Origin: Bacteroides mediterraneensis
GTDB lineage: Bacteria > Bacteroidota > Bacteroidia > Bacteroidales > Bacteroidaceae
Direction of reading: 5' to 3'
Length of the DNA: 64,000 nt
Assembly: GCF_025993685.1 (NCBI RefSeq)
Contig: NZ_DAJPEN010000001.1
Coordinates: 2,232,001-2,296,000, forward strand
Shown here: positions 33,861 to 42,131 of the stretch, one piece after another
Position numbering within the stretch: position 1 is the stretch's first letter
How the letters are laid out: every line of letters starts with the position of its first letter
Program-made: the position numbers and the translations under genes
Notes under the pieces: generated by a model
Seen by the model: only the letters and a program-made list of their open reading frames with translations
The model's database searches: none
What the model was told of the DNA's origin: nothing

Positions 33861-33901
33861 AAAAAGTGCCTGAAGTTTCCACAAAAACCTCCAGGCACTT
33901 T
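33861..33901 (-). terminator. Terminator of the mltF-like gene
   Basis: AAAGTGCCTG (33863-33872) pairs with CAGGCACTTT (33892-33901). Read on the minus strand, the stem follows the stop at 33927 by 25 bases and ends in a run of Ts. Confidence 0.8.
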
Positions 33902-33926
33902 CCGAACAAGTTCCTAAACTCGTCTC

Positions 33927-35300
33927 CTATTTCTTGATTTTCCGTTTGTAAAGCTCCGTCCGCGCCAGAATCTCCCGCACAAACTCATACGTATCGCTGC
34001 CGCGGAGATAACCGTTCTTGCAGACGGGGTCCTGATAATATTCCTTGTTGCTCTTGAGCAGCATGTAATGGGCCACGTGGTGCTCCCACAGGTAACGGTT
34101 GCGGCCATACTTCTCGGCCAGGGCCATGGCATCGGTCACATGGCCTATCCCGCAGTTGTAGGCGGCCAGGATGAACTTCGCCTGCTCTTCCTTGTCGGTT
34201 ACCTTACTGAACGTGCGCTGCATGTTGGCGATGTATTTCACGGCGGCCTTGATGCTCTCTTCCGGGTCCTGTTCCTTGCCGGGCGGTACCCCCATCACAC
34301 GGGAGGTGGCAGGCATGAGCTGCATCAGTCCCTTGGCTCCGGCCCACGACACCACATTCGGATTGAAGTTCGATTCCGTATAGGCCAGCGAGGCCAGCAG
34401 GCGCCAGTCCCACCCGATTTCCTTGGCATAACGACGGAACAGGTCGTCGTAGTGGGAAATCTTACCGTCTTTCACGGAAAGGATGGACCCGTGCGACGGA
34501 CGCTTGGCCAGTTCGAAATAACGGCGGGCACTGGCCCGGAACTCCGGTGAGTTGATGTTCTCACGGTGCCACTTGTCGGCTGCGGCGGCCAGCTGGGGCG
34601 AAGTCTTGCGCACGGCCCACGATGAACGCTGGTCGAAGCTGATAGCCAGCTTGATGTCCAGCACCGGATAATAGGTTCGGTTGATTTTGGCGATTTCGTC
34701 GGTGGCCACCGTATAGTCGATACGGCCCTCCGCCACCCACGTAATCAGGTCTTCCGACGAGACGCTGTCGGAAGAAACCTCACAGATGTCGATGCCGCCT
34801 CCCAGTTCCCGGTTCAGGTTCTCCAGCCGGGTGCGGTATTTCCCGGAATTGACATAGACTTTCTTCCCCACCAGCTCCGTCACGTCTTTCAGGGCTTCCT
34901 TTCCGCGCCGCTGCACGATGACCTGACGGGTGATGTCTTCCTCCCCGCAATAAATCAGACTGTCTTTCAGGGCGTTGGTCATGATGAGGTTATAGGCCAC
35001 CAGGTCGCCTGCCCCACTGAGCAGACTGTCCACCAGCCCTTCTTCGTCTTTCACCACCTTTACCTTCAGGGACACGCCGAGCGACTTGGCAAACTGCTGG
35101 GCCAGTTCGTACTGGAATCCCATGGGTTCGCCGCGGTAGTTGAAGTACGACACGGAACTGTTGACCGTGAGCACCACCAGCTCTTTCTTCTCCAGTATCT
35201 GCGGCAAGTCGACCGCCACCTCCTCCGTCTTCTTTTCCGGCTGACAGGAAAAGAGCAGCAGCACCATCACCCCTACCAGACATCCAATCCAGGTTTTCAT
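33927..35300 (-). CDS. MltF-like membrane-bound lytic transglycosylase
   Basis: A 457-residue lipoprotein (MVLLLFSC, Cys19). The N-terminal domain (about 35-265) is a solute-binding-protein family 3 fold (LVVLTVNSSVSYFNYRGEPM, GFQYELAQQFAKSLGVSL). The C-terminal domain (about 280-440) is an SLT lysozyme-like domain with the catalytic Glu in LLASLAYTESNFNP, then SWAGAKGLMQLMPATSR and ILAAYNCGIGHV. This is the MltF architecture, which cleaves the glycan strands of peptidoglycan in the periplasm. The start overlaps the stop of the uridine kinase gene by 4 bases. Confidence 0.92.
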   Translation of the reverse strand: MKTWIGCLVGVMVLLLFSCQPEKKTEEVAVDLPQILEKKELVVLTVNSSVSYFNYRGEPMGFQYELAQQFAKSLGVSLKVKVVKDEEGLVDSLLSGAGDLVAYNLIMTNALKDSLIYCGEEDITRQVIVQRRGKEALKDVTELVGKKVYVNSGKYRTRLENLNRELGGGIDICEVSSDSVSSEDLITWVAEGRIDYTVATDEIAKINRTYYPVLDIKLAISFDQRSSWAVRKTSPQLAAAADKWHRENINSPEFRASARRYFELAKRPSHGSILSVKDGKISHYDDLFRRYAKEIGWDWRLLASLAYTESNFNPNVVSWAGAKGLMQLMPATSRVMGVPPGKEQDPEESIKAAVKYIANMQRTFSKVTDKEEQAKFILAAYNCGIGHVTDAMALAEKYGRNRYLWEHHVAHYMLLKSNKEYYQDPVCKNGYLRGSDTYEFVREILARTELYKRKIKK

Positions 35301-35908
35301 CGGTCGACGATTTTTTCTATGTACATTTTCAGAATCTCAATGGCTTTTTCGTTGTGTCCTCCCTGCGGGACAATCAGGTCGGCAATCCGCTTGGCCGGCT
35401 CGATGAACTCCAGGTGCATGGGTTTCAGCACCCGCACGTAACGGTCCATCACGGCCTCCGCCGTTCGTCCGCGTTCAATCACATCCCGCTGGATAACACG
35501 TATCAGACGTTCGTCGGGGTCGGCATCCACAAAGATGCGCAGGTCCATCTGCTTGCAGAGACGACGGTCGCTCAGGGCCAGAATCCCTTCGATGATGACC
35601 ACCTTGCGCGGCTCTACATGAATGGTCTCCTTCTGGCGGGTACAGGTCAGGTAGGAATACACGGGCTGTTCGATGGCCTCGCCCCGGCGCAGCATATCCA
35701 CGTGCTTCGAAAGCAAATCCCAGTCGAAGGCAGAAGGATGGTCGAAGTTGATGTTCTGCCGCTCTTCCACGGGCACATGGCTGCTGTCCTTGTAATATGA
35801 GTCGAGCGGAAGCACTGCCACTTCATTTTCCGACAGACTTTCTACAATCCGTCGCACCACAGTTGTTTTCCCGGAGCCTGTTCCTCCTGCAATTCCAATG
35901 ATAATCAT
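35297..35908 (-). CDS. udk: Uridine kinase
   Basis: A 203-residue cytoplasmic kinase that phosphorylates uridine and cytidine in pyrimidine salvage. P-loop GIAGGTGSGKTTV at residues 5-17, DSYYKD (substrate-binding), FDHPSAFD and VVIIEGILAL are all conserved. The start is the ATG at 35908 (MIIIGIAGG); an in-frame TTG four codons upstream is less likely. The stop overlaps the downstream transglycosylase start (ATGA type). It is divergent from the Dabb gene. Confidence 0.95.
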   Translation of the reverse strand: MIIIGIAGGTGSGKTTVVRRIVESLSENEVAVLPLDSYYKDSSHVPVEERQNINFDHPSAFDWDLLSKHVDMLRRGEAIEQPVYSYLTCTRQKETIHVEPRKVVIIEGILALSDRRLCKQMDLRIFVDADPDERLIRVIQRDVIERGRTAEAVMDRYVRVLKPMHLEFIEPAKRIADLIVPQGGHNEKAIEILKMYIEKIVDR

Positions 35909-35931
35909 AACTTGTTTCAATAATTAATTTC

Positions 35932-35939
35932 TATATTTG
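35932..35939 (+). promoter_or_regulatory. Bacteroides -7 box (TATATTTG) for the Dabb gene
   Basis: TATATTTG, 40 bases before the ATG at 35979, with a TTG-containing -33-like segment (TTGTTTC) about 20 bases upstream. Confidence 0.6.
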
Positions 35940-35946
35940 CAATACA

Positions 35947-35954
35947 CAAAAATA
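35947..35954 (-). promoter_or_regulatory. Bacteroides -7 box (TATTTTTG) for udk
   Basis: Minus-strand TATTTTTG, 39 bases before the udk start. It lies 7 bases from the opposing -7 box at 35932-35939, so the divergent promoters overlap and cannot both be occupied. Confidence 0.55.
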
Positions 35955-35978
35955 CGAAAATCATAAAAACAAACAAAC

Positions 35979-36278
35979 ATGGTCAAACACATTGTTCTAT
36001 TCAAACTGAAAGAAAATCTTTCTGCGGCTGAAAAAGCTGACATCATGCACCGTTTCAAAACGGCTATCGAGGCCCTTCCGGCTACCATTCCTTTTATCCG
36101 CGACATCCATGTGGGACTGAACGAGAACGCGGCAGAGACATGGGACATCTGCCTGGACAGCAGTTTCGACACCCTCGACGACGTAAAAGCCTATTCCATC
36201 CATCCGGCCCACGTGGCTGCGGCGGGTATCCTGAAAGAGGCCAAGGAAAACCGGGCCTGCGTGGACTATACGCTCTAA
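35979..36278 (+). CDS. Dabb family (stress-responsive A/B barrel) protein
   Basis: A 99-residue single-domain protein. MVKHIVLFKLKENLSAAEKA opens the Dabb ferredoxin-like fold, and DICLDSSFDTLDDVKAYSIH followed by PAHVAA is the conserved C-terminal part. These proteins form dimeric alpha/beta barrels; a few have enzymatic roles and most are uncharacterised. It is followed 19 bases later by a thioesterase gene, which suggests one transcript, but the joint substrate is unknown. Confidence 0.88.
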   Translation: MVKHIVLFKLKENLSAAEKADIMHRFKTAIEALPATIPFIRDIHVGLNENAAETWDICLDSSFDTLDDVKAYSIHPAHVAAAGILKEAKENRACVDYTL

Positions 36279-36297
36279 CCTTCCAACCTCGACGCAC

Positions 36298-36783
36298 ATG
36301 GAAAAGATTATCAATCCCTGGAAAGGAATAGAAGGATACTTCTGTTTCGGATGTGCTCCCCACAACGAGGACGGACTGAAGATGGAGTTCTACGAGGACG
36401 GAGAAGAGATTGTGTGCCTGTGGAAACCGGAGGCCCGCTTCCAGGGCTGGGTGAACACCCTGCACGGGGGCATACAGGCCACGATGCTTGATGAAATCTG
36501 TGCCTGGGTCATCGCCCGCAAGATGCAGACTTCGGGAGTGACTTCCCGCATGGAAACGCACTACCTGAAGCCGGTGCATACCACCGACTCGCATCTCACG
36601 CTCAGGGCGCGGCTGAAAGAAGTGAAACGGCACTTCGCGTTCATCGAAGCGGGTATCTTCGACGAGCACGACCAGCTTTGCACCAAGGCCGTATGCACCT
36701 ATTACCTCTTCTCGAAAGAAAAAGCGGAAAAGGAAATGTGCTTCAAGGGCTGCTATACGGAAAAAGAGGTGGAGAATTTATAA
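36298..36783 (+). CDS. PaaI-type hotdog thioesterase
   Basis: A 161-residue hotdog-fold protein. The N-terminal CFGCAPHNEDGLKMEFYEDG and the core GWVNTLHGGIQATMLDEICA (the HGG-x-D helix motif) are typical of the PaaI/YbgC-like acyl-CoA thioesterases. VTSRMETHYLKPVHTTDSHL gives the second conserved strand pair. Substrate unknown. It ends 35 bases before the his promoter. Confidence 0.87.
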   Translation: MEKIINPWKGIEGYFCFGCAPHNEDGLKMEFYEDGEEIVCLWKPEARFQGWVNTLHGGIQATMLDEICAWVIARKMQTSGVTSRMETHYLKPVHTTDSHLTLRARLKEVKRHFAFIEAGIFDEHDQLCTKAVCTYYLFSKEKAEKEMCFKGCYTEKEVENL

Positions 36784-36818
36784 AACTGACAGCAAAACCG
36801 ACTTTTTCCTGATAAATA

Positions 36819-36850
36819 TTTGCTTTTTCAAATCTTATCTTATAATTTTG
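36819..36850 (+). promoter_or_regulatory. his operon promoter
   Basis: A -33 TTTG (36819-36822) and a -7 TAATTTTG (36843-36850) are separated by 20 bases, a textbook Bacteroides promoter. Transcription would start about 7 bases downstream, close before the leader peptide ATG at 36872. Confidence 0.8.
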
Positions 36851-36871
36851 TCGCAACAAAAGAAAGAAAAT

Positions 36872-36934
36872 ATGATTTTAAACACTGTACATCATCGCCA
36901 TCATCATTTCCTAACGGTTCACACGGTAGGCTGA
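36872..36934 (+). CDS. hisL: his operon leader peptide
   Basis: A 20-codon frame: MILNTVHHRHHHFLTVHTVG. Six of the 20 residues are histidine, at codons 7, 8, 10, 11, 12 and 17. It follows an AAAGAAAG ribosome-site-like stretch, lies just after the his promoter and precedes the attenuator. Slow translation at the His codons would report histidyl-tRNA shortage. I use the name hisL by analogy with enterobacterial his leaders. Confidence 0.88.
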   Translation: MILNTVHHRHHHFLTVHTVG

Positions 36935-37013
36935 GAAGGCGTGTAGTTACAGAAAAGAGATAAGATAACAAAGAAGGCTTGCCGTTAGGAATCATCCCGG
37001 TAAGCCTTTTTTT
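36908..37013 (+). promoter_or_regulatory. his operon attenuator
   Basis: Terminator: AAGGCTTGCCG (36974-36984) pairs with CGGTAAGCCTT (36998-37008) with one G-U pair, then a run of seven Ts. Antiterminator: TTCCTAACGGT (36908-36918), right after the cluster of His codons, is complementary to GCCGTTAGGAA (36981-36991), 10 Watson-Crick pairs plus one G-U. The two structures share 36981-36984, so only one can form. A ribosome stalled at the early His codons leaves 36908-36918 free for the antiterminator; a ribosome that reaches the stop covers it and allows termination. Confidence 0.9.
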
Positions 37014-37040
37014 ATTTGGACACTTTAACCGAAAAACAAC

Positions 37041-37892
37041 ATGTTAAGAATTGCCGTACAATCCAAAGGGCGTTTGTTTGAAGACACAATGGCCCTGTTC
37101 ACAGAAGCCGACATCAAGCTGTCTACTTCCAAACGTACCTTGCTGACACAATCTACCAACTTCCCCGTGGAGGTGCTCTTCCTGCGCGACGACGATATTC
37201 CGCAGTGTGTGGCCAACGGCGTGGCCGACCTGGGTATCGTGGGGGAAAACGAGTTCGTGGAACGTGCCGAAGAAGCTGAAATCGTGCACCGGCTGGGATT
37301 CAGCAAATGCCGTCTCTCGCTGGCCATCCATAAGGAAGCCGAATACGACGGGCTGCAGTGGTTCAACCACAAGAAGATTGCTACTTCCTACCCGCACATC
37401 CTGAAGAACTTCCTGAACGAGCAGCAGATTGAGGCGGACATCCATGTCATCACGGGCTCGGTGGAAATATCTCCGGCCATCGGACTGGCGGATGCCATCT
37501 TCGATATTGTCAGCTCGGGCTCTACCCTCATCAGCAACAACCTGAAAGAGGTGGAAGTGGTGATGAAGAGCGAGGCTTTGCTTATCGGCAACAAGAACCT
37601 GTCGGCAGAAAAAAAGGAAATCCTTCAGGAGCTGTTGTTCCGCATCGATGCCGTGAAGACAGCCGAAGACAAGAAGTATGTGCTGATGAACGTGCCTACC
37701 GACAAGGTGAATGACATCGTAGAGGTACTGCCGGGTATCAAGAGTCCCACCATCATGCCGCTGGCCACGGAGGGATGGAGCAGCATCCACACCGTCATCG
37801 ACCAGAAACGTTTCTGGGAAATCATCGGCAAGCTGAAGGCCATCGGGGCACAGGGTATCCTGGTACTCCCCATCGAGAAAATGATACTTTAA
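37041..37892 (+). CDS. hisG: ATP phosphoribosyltransferase
   Basis: A 283-residue long-form HisG, which condenses ATP and PRPP in the first step of histidine synthesis. MLRIAVQSKGRLFEDTMALF, GVADLGIVGENEFVE and ISPAIGLADAIFDIVSSGST (the PRPP-binding loop region) are conserved. The C-terminal domain from about residue 210 (KYVLMNVPTDKVNDIVEVLP) is the ACT-like allosteric domain for histidine feedback inhibition, absent from short forms. It is the first gene of hisGDCB. Confidence 0.96.
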   Translation: MLRIAVQSKGRLFEDTMALFTEADIKLSTSKRTLLTQSTNFPVEVLFLRDDDIPQCVANGVADLGIVGENEFVERAEEAEIVHRLGFSKCRLSLAIHKEAEYDGLQWFNHKKIATSYPHILKNFLNEQQIEADIHVITGSVEISPAIGLADAIFDIVSSGSTLISNNLKEVEVVMKSEALLIGNKNLSAEKKEILQELLFRIDAVKTAEDKKYVLMNVPTDKVNDIVEVLPGIKSPTIMPLATEGWSSIHTVIDQKRFWEIIGKLKAIGAQGILVLPIEKMIL

Positions 37893-37922
37893 CCGTTGAA
37901 TCATTTCACACCAAATGCTACT

Positions 37923-39206
37923 ATGAACATCATTACTTATCCTGAGAAAAGTACATGGGCCGACTTGCTGAAACGGCCTACTCTCCAGACGGAATCGCTG
38001 CGGGAGACGGTACTCGAAATATTGAACCGCATCAAGTTTGAAGGCGACAAGGCCGTGCGGGAGTATGAAGAAAAATTCGACAAGGTACGGCTGGACTCCC
38101 TGCAGGTGAGCGAAGCGGAAATCGCCGAAGCGGAAAAGAAGGTCAGCATCGAACTGAAGGCGGCCATCACACTGGCCTACAAGAACATCCACACGTTCCA
38201 CGCGGCACAGGTGTTCCAAGGGAAAAAGATTACCACCCTGCCGGGCGTCACTTGCTGGCAGAAGGCGGTGCCCATTGAGAAGGTGGGACTGTACATTCCC
38301 GGCGGAACGGCTCCTCTCTTCTCGACCGTGCTGATGCTGGCCACTCCGGCACAGATTGCGGGCTGCAAGGAAATCATTCTCTGTACCCCGCCCGACAAGG
38401 AAGGAAAGATTCATCCGGCCATCCTGTATGCGGCCAAACTGGCGGGCATCAGCCGTATCTTCAAGGCGGGGGGCGTACAGGCTATCGGGGCCATGGCTTA
38501 CGGCACGGAAAGCATCCCGAAAGTATATAAGATATTCGGTCCGGGCAACCAGTATGTCACGGCGGCCAAACAGCAGGTTTCCCTGCGCGACGTGGCCATC
38601 GACATGCCGGCAGGTCCGTCGGAAGTGGCGGTACTGGCCGATGAAACCGCCAATCCGGTCTTCGTGGCAGCCGACTTACTTTCACAGGCGGAACACGGCA
38701 CAGACAGTCAGGCCCTCCTGATTACGACCAGCGAGCCGCTGCTGATAGCTACCATGAAGGAAGTGGAGCGCCAGCTGGCACAACTGCCACGCAAGGAAAT
38801 CGCCAGCCGCTCACTGGCGGCCAGCAAACTGATTCTGGTGAAGGACATGGACGAGGCAGTGGCCATGGTCAACGAGTATGCGCCGGAACACCTGATTATC
38901 GAAACCAAAGACTACCTGAAAGTCAGCGAACGGATTGTCAATGCGGGCTCGGTATTCCTGGGATATTATTCGCCGGAAAGTGCGGGCGACTATGCTTCGG
39001 GCACCAACCACACGCTGCCGACCAACGGCTATGCAAAGGCGTACAGCGGGGTGAGTCTGGACAGCTTCATCCGCAAAATCACGTTCCAGGAAATCACGCC
39101 CGAAGGCATCGCCATGATTGGCCCGGCCATTGAGGTGATGGCGGCCAACGAGCAGCTGGACGGCCACAAAAATGCAATCTCCGTACGTTTAAAGAAAGAA
39201 TCATGA
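37923..39206 (+). CDS. hisD: Histidinol dehydrogenase
   Basis: A 427-residue zinc- and NAD-dependent enzyme that carries out the last two oxidations to histidine. Conserved features are YIPGGTAPLFSTVLM, FGPGNQYVTAAKQQVS, DMPAGPSEVAVLADE, SQAEHGTDSQA (zinc ligands) and APEHLIIETKD, then SGTNHTLPTNGYAKAYSGVS. I chose the ATG at 37923; an in-frame TTG at 37896 would add nine residues. The stop overlaps the hisC start by 4 bases. Confidence 0.96.
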   Translation: MNIITYPEKSTWADLLKRPTLQTESLRETVLEILNRIKFEGDKAVREYEEKFDKVRLDSLQVSEAEIAEAEKKVSIELKAAITLAYKNIHTFHAAQVFQGKKITTLPGVTCWQKAVPIEKVGLYIPGGTAPLFSTVLMLATPAQIAGCKEIILCTPPDKEGKIHPAILYAAKLAGISRIFKAGGVQAIGAMAYGTESIPKVYKIFGPGNQYVTAAKQQVSLRDVAIDMPAGPSEVAVLADETANPVFVAADLLSQAEHGTDSQALLITTSEPLLIATMKEVERQLAQLPRKEIASRSLAASKLILVKDMDEAVAMVNEYAPEHLIIETKDYLKVSERIVNAGSVFLGYYSPESAGDYASGTNHTLPTNGYAKAYSGVSLDSFIRKITFQEITPEGIAMIGPAIEVMAANEQLDGHKNAISVRLKKES

Positions 39207-40252
39207 AACCATTGAAAGAACTTACGCGGCCGAACATCTGGGCCTTGAAGCCTTATTCTTCGGCACGCGACGAATATAGCGGGAAAGAGGCATCGGTATT
39301 TCTGGATGCCAACGAAAATCCTTATAACACGCCCAACAACCGGTACCCGGACCCGCTGCAACGGGAACTGAAGGGGCTGATCGGGCGTATCAAGAAGGTA
39401 TCGCCCGAGCATATCTTCCTGGGCAACGGCAGCGACGAGGCCATCGACCTTCCTTTCCGGGCGTTCTGCCGTCCGGGCATCGACAACGTGGTGGCCATCG
39501 AGCCTACCTACGGCATGTATCAGGTCTGTGCCGATATCAACGACGTGGAGTACCGAAAGGTACAGCTTGACGCGAATTTCCAGTTCAAGGCTGCCGACCT
39601 GCTGGCGGCTGCCGACGAGCACACCAAACTGATTTTCCTCTGCTCTCCCAACAACCCGACGGGCAACAACCTGTGCCGGGAAGAGATTCTGACCCTTCTC
39701 CGGCAGTTCGAAGGACTGGTCATCGTGGACGAGGCGTATGCGGATTTCTCCGACCAGCCGTCGTTCCTGCAACAGCTCGACGACTTTCCGAACCTGATTA
39801 TCCTGCAGACCTTCTCGAAGGCGTGGGGCTGTGCGGCCATCCGTCTGGGCATGGCGTTCGCTTCCAAGGAAATCATCGACCTGCTGAACAAAATCAAATA
39901 TCCTTACAATGTGAACCGGCTGACACAGCAGGAAGCCATCCGGATGATTGAAAAGCATTATCAGGTGCAGCAATGGGTAGGTTCGTTGCTGAAGGAACGT
40001 ACCCGTCTGATGACCGAATTTGAGAAAATGCCGTGCTGCGAGCACATCTACCCCACCGACGCGAATTTCTTCCTCACCCGGGTGAGCAATGCCAAGAAAA
40101 TCTACGACTACCTGGTAGACAGAGGCATCATCGTCCGCAACCGGAGCAACGTGGCCCTGTGCCACAACTGCCTGCGCATCACCATCGGTACGCGGCCGGA
40201 GAACGATGCGCTGCTGGAGGCCCTGAAAAACTACAAGGAGGAGGAAGCATGA
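39203..40252 (+). CDS. hisC: Histidinol-phosphate aminotransferase
   Basis: A 349-residue fold-type I PLP aminotransferase that converts imidazole-acetol phosphate to histidinol phosphate. LDANENPYNTPNNRYPDPLQ, FLGNGSDEAIDL, CSPNNPTGNNL, VDEAYADFSD and TFSKAWGCAAIRLG (PLP-binding Lys in FSKAWG) are all present. It starts within the hisD stop (ATGA overlap) and its stop overlaps the hisB start, so translation is coupled. Confidence 0.96.
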   Translation: MKPLKELTRPNIWALKPYSSARDEYSGKEASVFLDANENPYNTPNNRYPDPLQRELKGLIGRIKKVSPEHIFLGNGSDEAIDLPFRAFCRPGIDNVVAIEPTYGMYQVCADINDVEYRKVQLDANFQFKAADLLAAADEHTKLIFLCSPNNPTGNNLCREEILTLLRQFEGLVIVDEAYADFSDQPSFLQQLDDFPNLIILQTFSKAWGCAAIRLGMAFASKEIIDLLNKIKYPYNVNRLTQQEAIRMIEKHYQVQQWVGSLLKERTRLMTEFEKMPCCEHIYPTDANFFLTRVSNAKKIYDYLVDRGIIVRNRSNVALCHNCLRITIGTRPENDALLEALKNYKEEEA

Positions 40253-41373
40253 AAAAGAAAGTCTTGTTCATCGACCGCGACGGAACCCTCGTCATCGAAC
40301 CGCCCGTAGATTACCAGCTGGATGCTTTCGAAAAGCTGGAGTTTTACCCCAAAGTGTTCCGCAACCTGTATTTCATCCGGCAGAAACTGGATTTTGAGCT
40401 GGTCATGGTGACCAATCAGGACGGACTGGGCACGCCTTCTTTCCCGGAAGAGACTTTCTGGCCCGTACACAACCTGATGCTCCAGTCGTTCAAGAACGAG
40501 GGCATCGAGTTCGACAATATTTTGATTGACCGGAGCTTTCCGGAAGACAATGCACCTACGCGCAAGCCCCGCACGGGCATGCTGACGGCTTACCTGCACA
40601 ATCCGGACTATGACCTGCCGGGCAGTTTTGTCATCGGTGACCGGGCGACGGATGTACAGCTGGCACAGAACCTGGGCTGCAAGGCCATCCTGCTGCAACC
40701 GGATAAAAGTATATTGGCTGGCAGCGGACTGGAGGCTACCTGCGTGCTGGCCACTACCGACTGGGACCGCGTGGCGGAGTTCCTCTTTGCCGGCGAACGG
40801 ACGGCAGAAGTGTGCCGGAAGACCAAGGAAACCGATATCCGCATCCGCCTCAACCTGGACGGCAACGGCACCTGCCACATTGACACGGGACTGGGTTTCT
40901 TCGACCACATGCTGGAGCAGATTGGCAAGCATGGCGGCATCGACCTCGATATCCACGTGGACGGTGACTTGCACGTAGACGAGCACCACACCATTGAAGA
41001 CACGGCCATCGCTTTGGGAGAATGTCTGTATCAGGCCCTTGGAAGCAAGCGGGGCATCGAACGCTACGGTTACTGCCTGCCCATGGACGACTGTCTGTGC
41101 ATGGTGGCACTCGACTTCGGCGGACGCCCCTGGCTGGTGTGGGATGCCACCTTCACCCGCGAAAAGATTGGCGACGTGCCCACCGAGATGTTCCTCCATT
41201 TCTTCAAGTCGCTGAGTGACTCAGCCCGCATGAACCTTCACATCAAGGCAGAAGGCACCAACGAACACCACAAGATTGAGGGGATTTTCAAGGCGCTTGC
41301 CCGCAGCATCAAGATGGCCGTCCGGCGCGACATCCATCATTTTGAGATTCCCTCCAGCAAGGGATGCATCTGA
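40249..41373 (+). CDS. hisB: Bifunctional histidinol-phosphatase / imidazoleglycerol-phosphate dehydratase
   Basis: A 374-residue fused HisB. Residues 1-165 are the HAD-type phosphatase (FIDRDGTLVIEP with the nucleophile Asp; MVTNQDGLGTPSF; VIGDRATDVQLAQNLGCKAI). Residues 185-374 are the dehydratase (RIRLNLDGNGTCHIDTGLGF, FFDHMLEQIGKHGGIDL, DLHVDEHHTIEDTAIALGE and NEHHKIEGIFKALARSIKMA, with its metal-binding histidines). It is the last gene of the visible his operon; hisH, hisA, hisF and hisIE are not in the window. A strong terminator follows. Confidence 0.96.
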   Translation: MKKKVLFIDRDGTLVIEPPVDYQLDAFEKLEFYPKVFRNLYFIRQKLDFELVMVTNQDGLGTPSFPEETFWPVHNLMLQSFKNEGIEFDNILIDRSFPEDNAPTRKPRTGMLTAYLHNPDYDLPGSFVIGDRATDVQLAQNLGCKAILLQPDKSILAGSGLEATCVLATTDWDRVAEFLFAGERTAEVCRKTKETDIRIRLNLDGNGTCHIDTGLGFFDHMLEQIGKHGGIDLDIHVDGDLHVDEHHTIEDTAIALGECLYQALGSKRGIERYGYCLPMDDCLCMVALDFGGRPWLVWDATFTREKIGDVPTEMFLHFFKSLSDSARMNLHIKAEGTNEHHKIEGIFKALARSIKMAVRRDIHHFEIPSSKGCI

Positions 41374-41381
41374 AAACAAAA

Positions 41382-41430
41382 AAAGAAGCATGGATTCCGA
41401 GAGAAATTCTCTCCGCATCCATGCTTCTTT
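41382..41430. terminator. Bidirectional terminator between hisB and the DUF4923 gene
   Basis: AAAGAAGCATGGAT (41382-41395) and ATCCATGCTTCTTT (41417-41430) form a 14-base stem. A-rich sequence on the left gives a U-tract for the minus strand; on the plus strand the stem itself ends in TTCTTT. Confidence 0.85.
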
Positions 41431-41451
41431 CCTAAGATATACAAAACAAAA

Positions 41452-42066
41452 TTACTGTTTCTTCAACTCCACTCCCAATTGCAGTCCGTCATACTGGTTC
41501 AGCAAAGAGGTAGCTGTGCTGACAGCCGAATTAGACGACTTGCTTGCCACTGCACCGGTAATGGTCTGCGCCAGCGACATCAGCTTGTCGGCCTTGAAGA
41601 GCAAACTCATCGTATTGCCTGTCAATCCTTTGGACACCGTAGCGTTCACCTTCAGTCCCAGACGCGTCTTCATGGTCAATTCCTTGGTATCGGCATTGTA
41701 GCTGTAAGTTCCGTTCACAGTCTTTCCACCGACCACGGAAGTGTAGGTACTGTCTTCATTGAAAGTATAAGTAGCTCCTTCCTTGAAGCCCAGTTTTTCC
41801 AATACGCCGCTCATCTTTTCTTCCACTTTCTTGGCTGCTACTTCACCACCGGCCTTGGCCAGCAGGTTATCGCTTTCAAACTTGCAGTCGGGGCCGGAAT
41901 AAGCCCAGGTTCCGGTCAGCGAACTGCTTTCACCTGTCACCTTATTGGTCACCGCACCTACCACACCCGAAAGAATCGACTTCAGGTCTTGTGCCATTCC
42001 ATTGGCTGTTCCGGCCAGACACAATGCCAGCACCAGCACACTTTTCCATAAAACACTTTTTTTCAT
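41452..42066 (-). CDS. DUF4923 family exported protein
   Basis: A 204-residue secreted protein (signal peptide LVLALCLAGTANGMAQ). TGTWAYSGPDCKFESDNLLA, GATYTFNEDSTYT and NGTYSYNADTKELTMKTRLG form the lipocalin-like strand repeats of DUF4923, and SLLFKADKLMSLAQTITGAV is the conserved helix. Function unknown, probably periplasmic. The ATG at 42066 is preferred to a GTG one codon upstream. Confidence 0.85.
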   Translation of the reverse strand: MKKSVLWKSVLVLALCLAGTANGMAQDLKSILSGVVGAVTNKVTGESSSLTGTWAYSGPDCKFESDNLLAKAGGEVAAKKVEEKMSGVLEKLGFKEGATYTFNEDSTYTSVVGGKTVNGTYSYNADTKELTMKTRLGLKVNATVSKGLTGNTMSLLFKADKLMSLAQTITGAVASKSSNSAVSTATSLLNQYDGLQLGVELKKQ

Positions 42067-42131
42067 CACTCTTCTCTATTTTAGTTGATTGTTCTTTTGT
42101 TACAAGCGGCAAGCCTCTCCTTTCGTCCGTC

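Noticed and set aside
33574..33909. Open frames of about 95 codons on both strands between ileS and the transglycosylase gene
   Set aside because: They run through the ileS promoter, the 22-bp array and the terminator stem; composition is repeat-derived and neither has a ribosome site.
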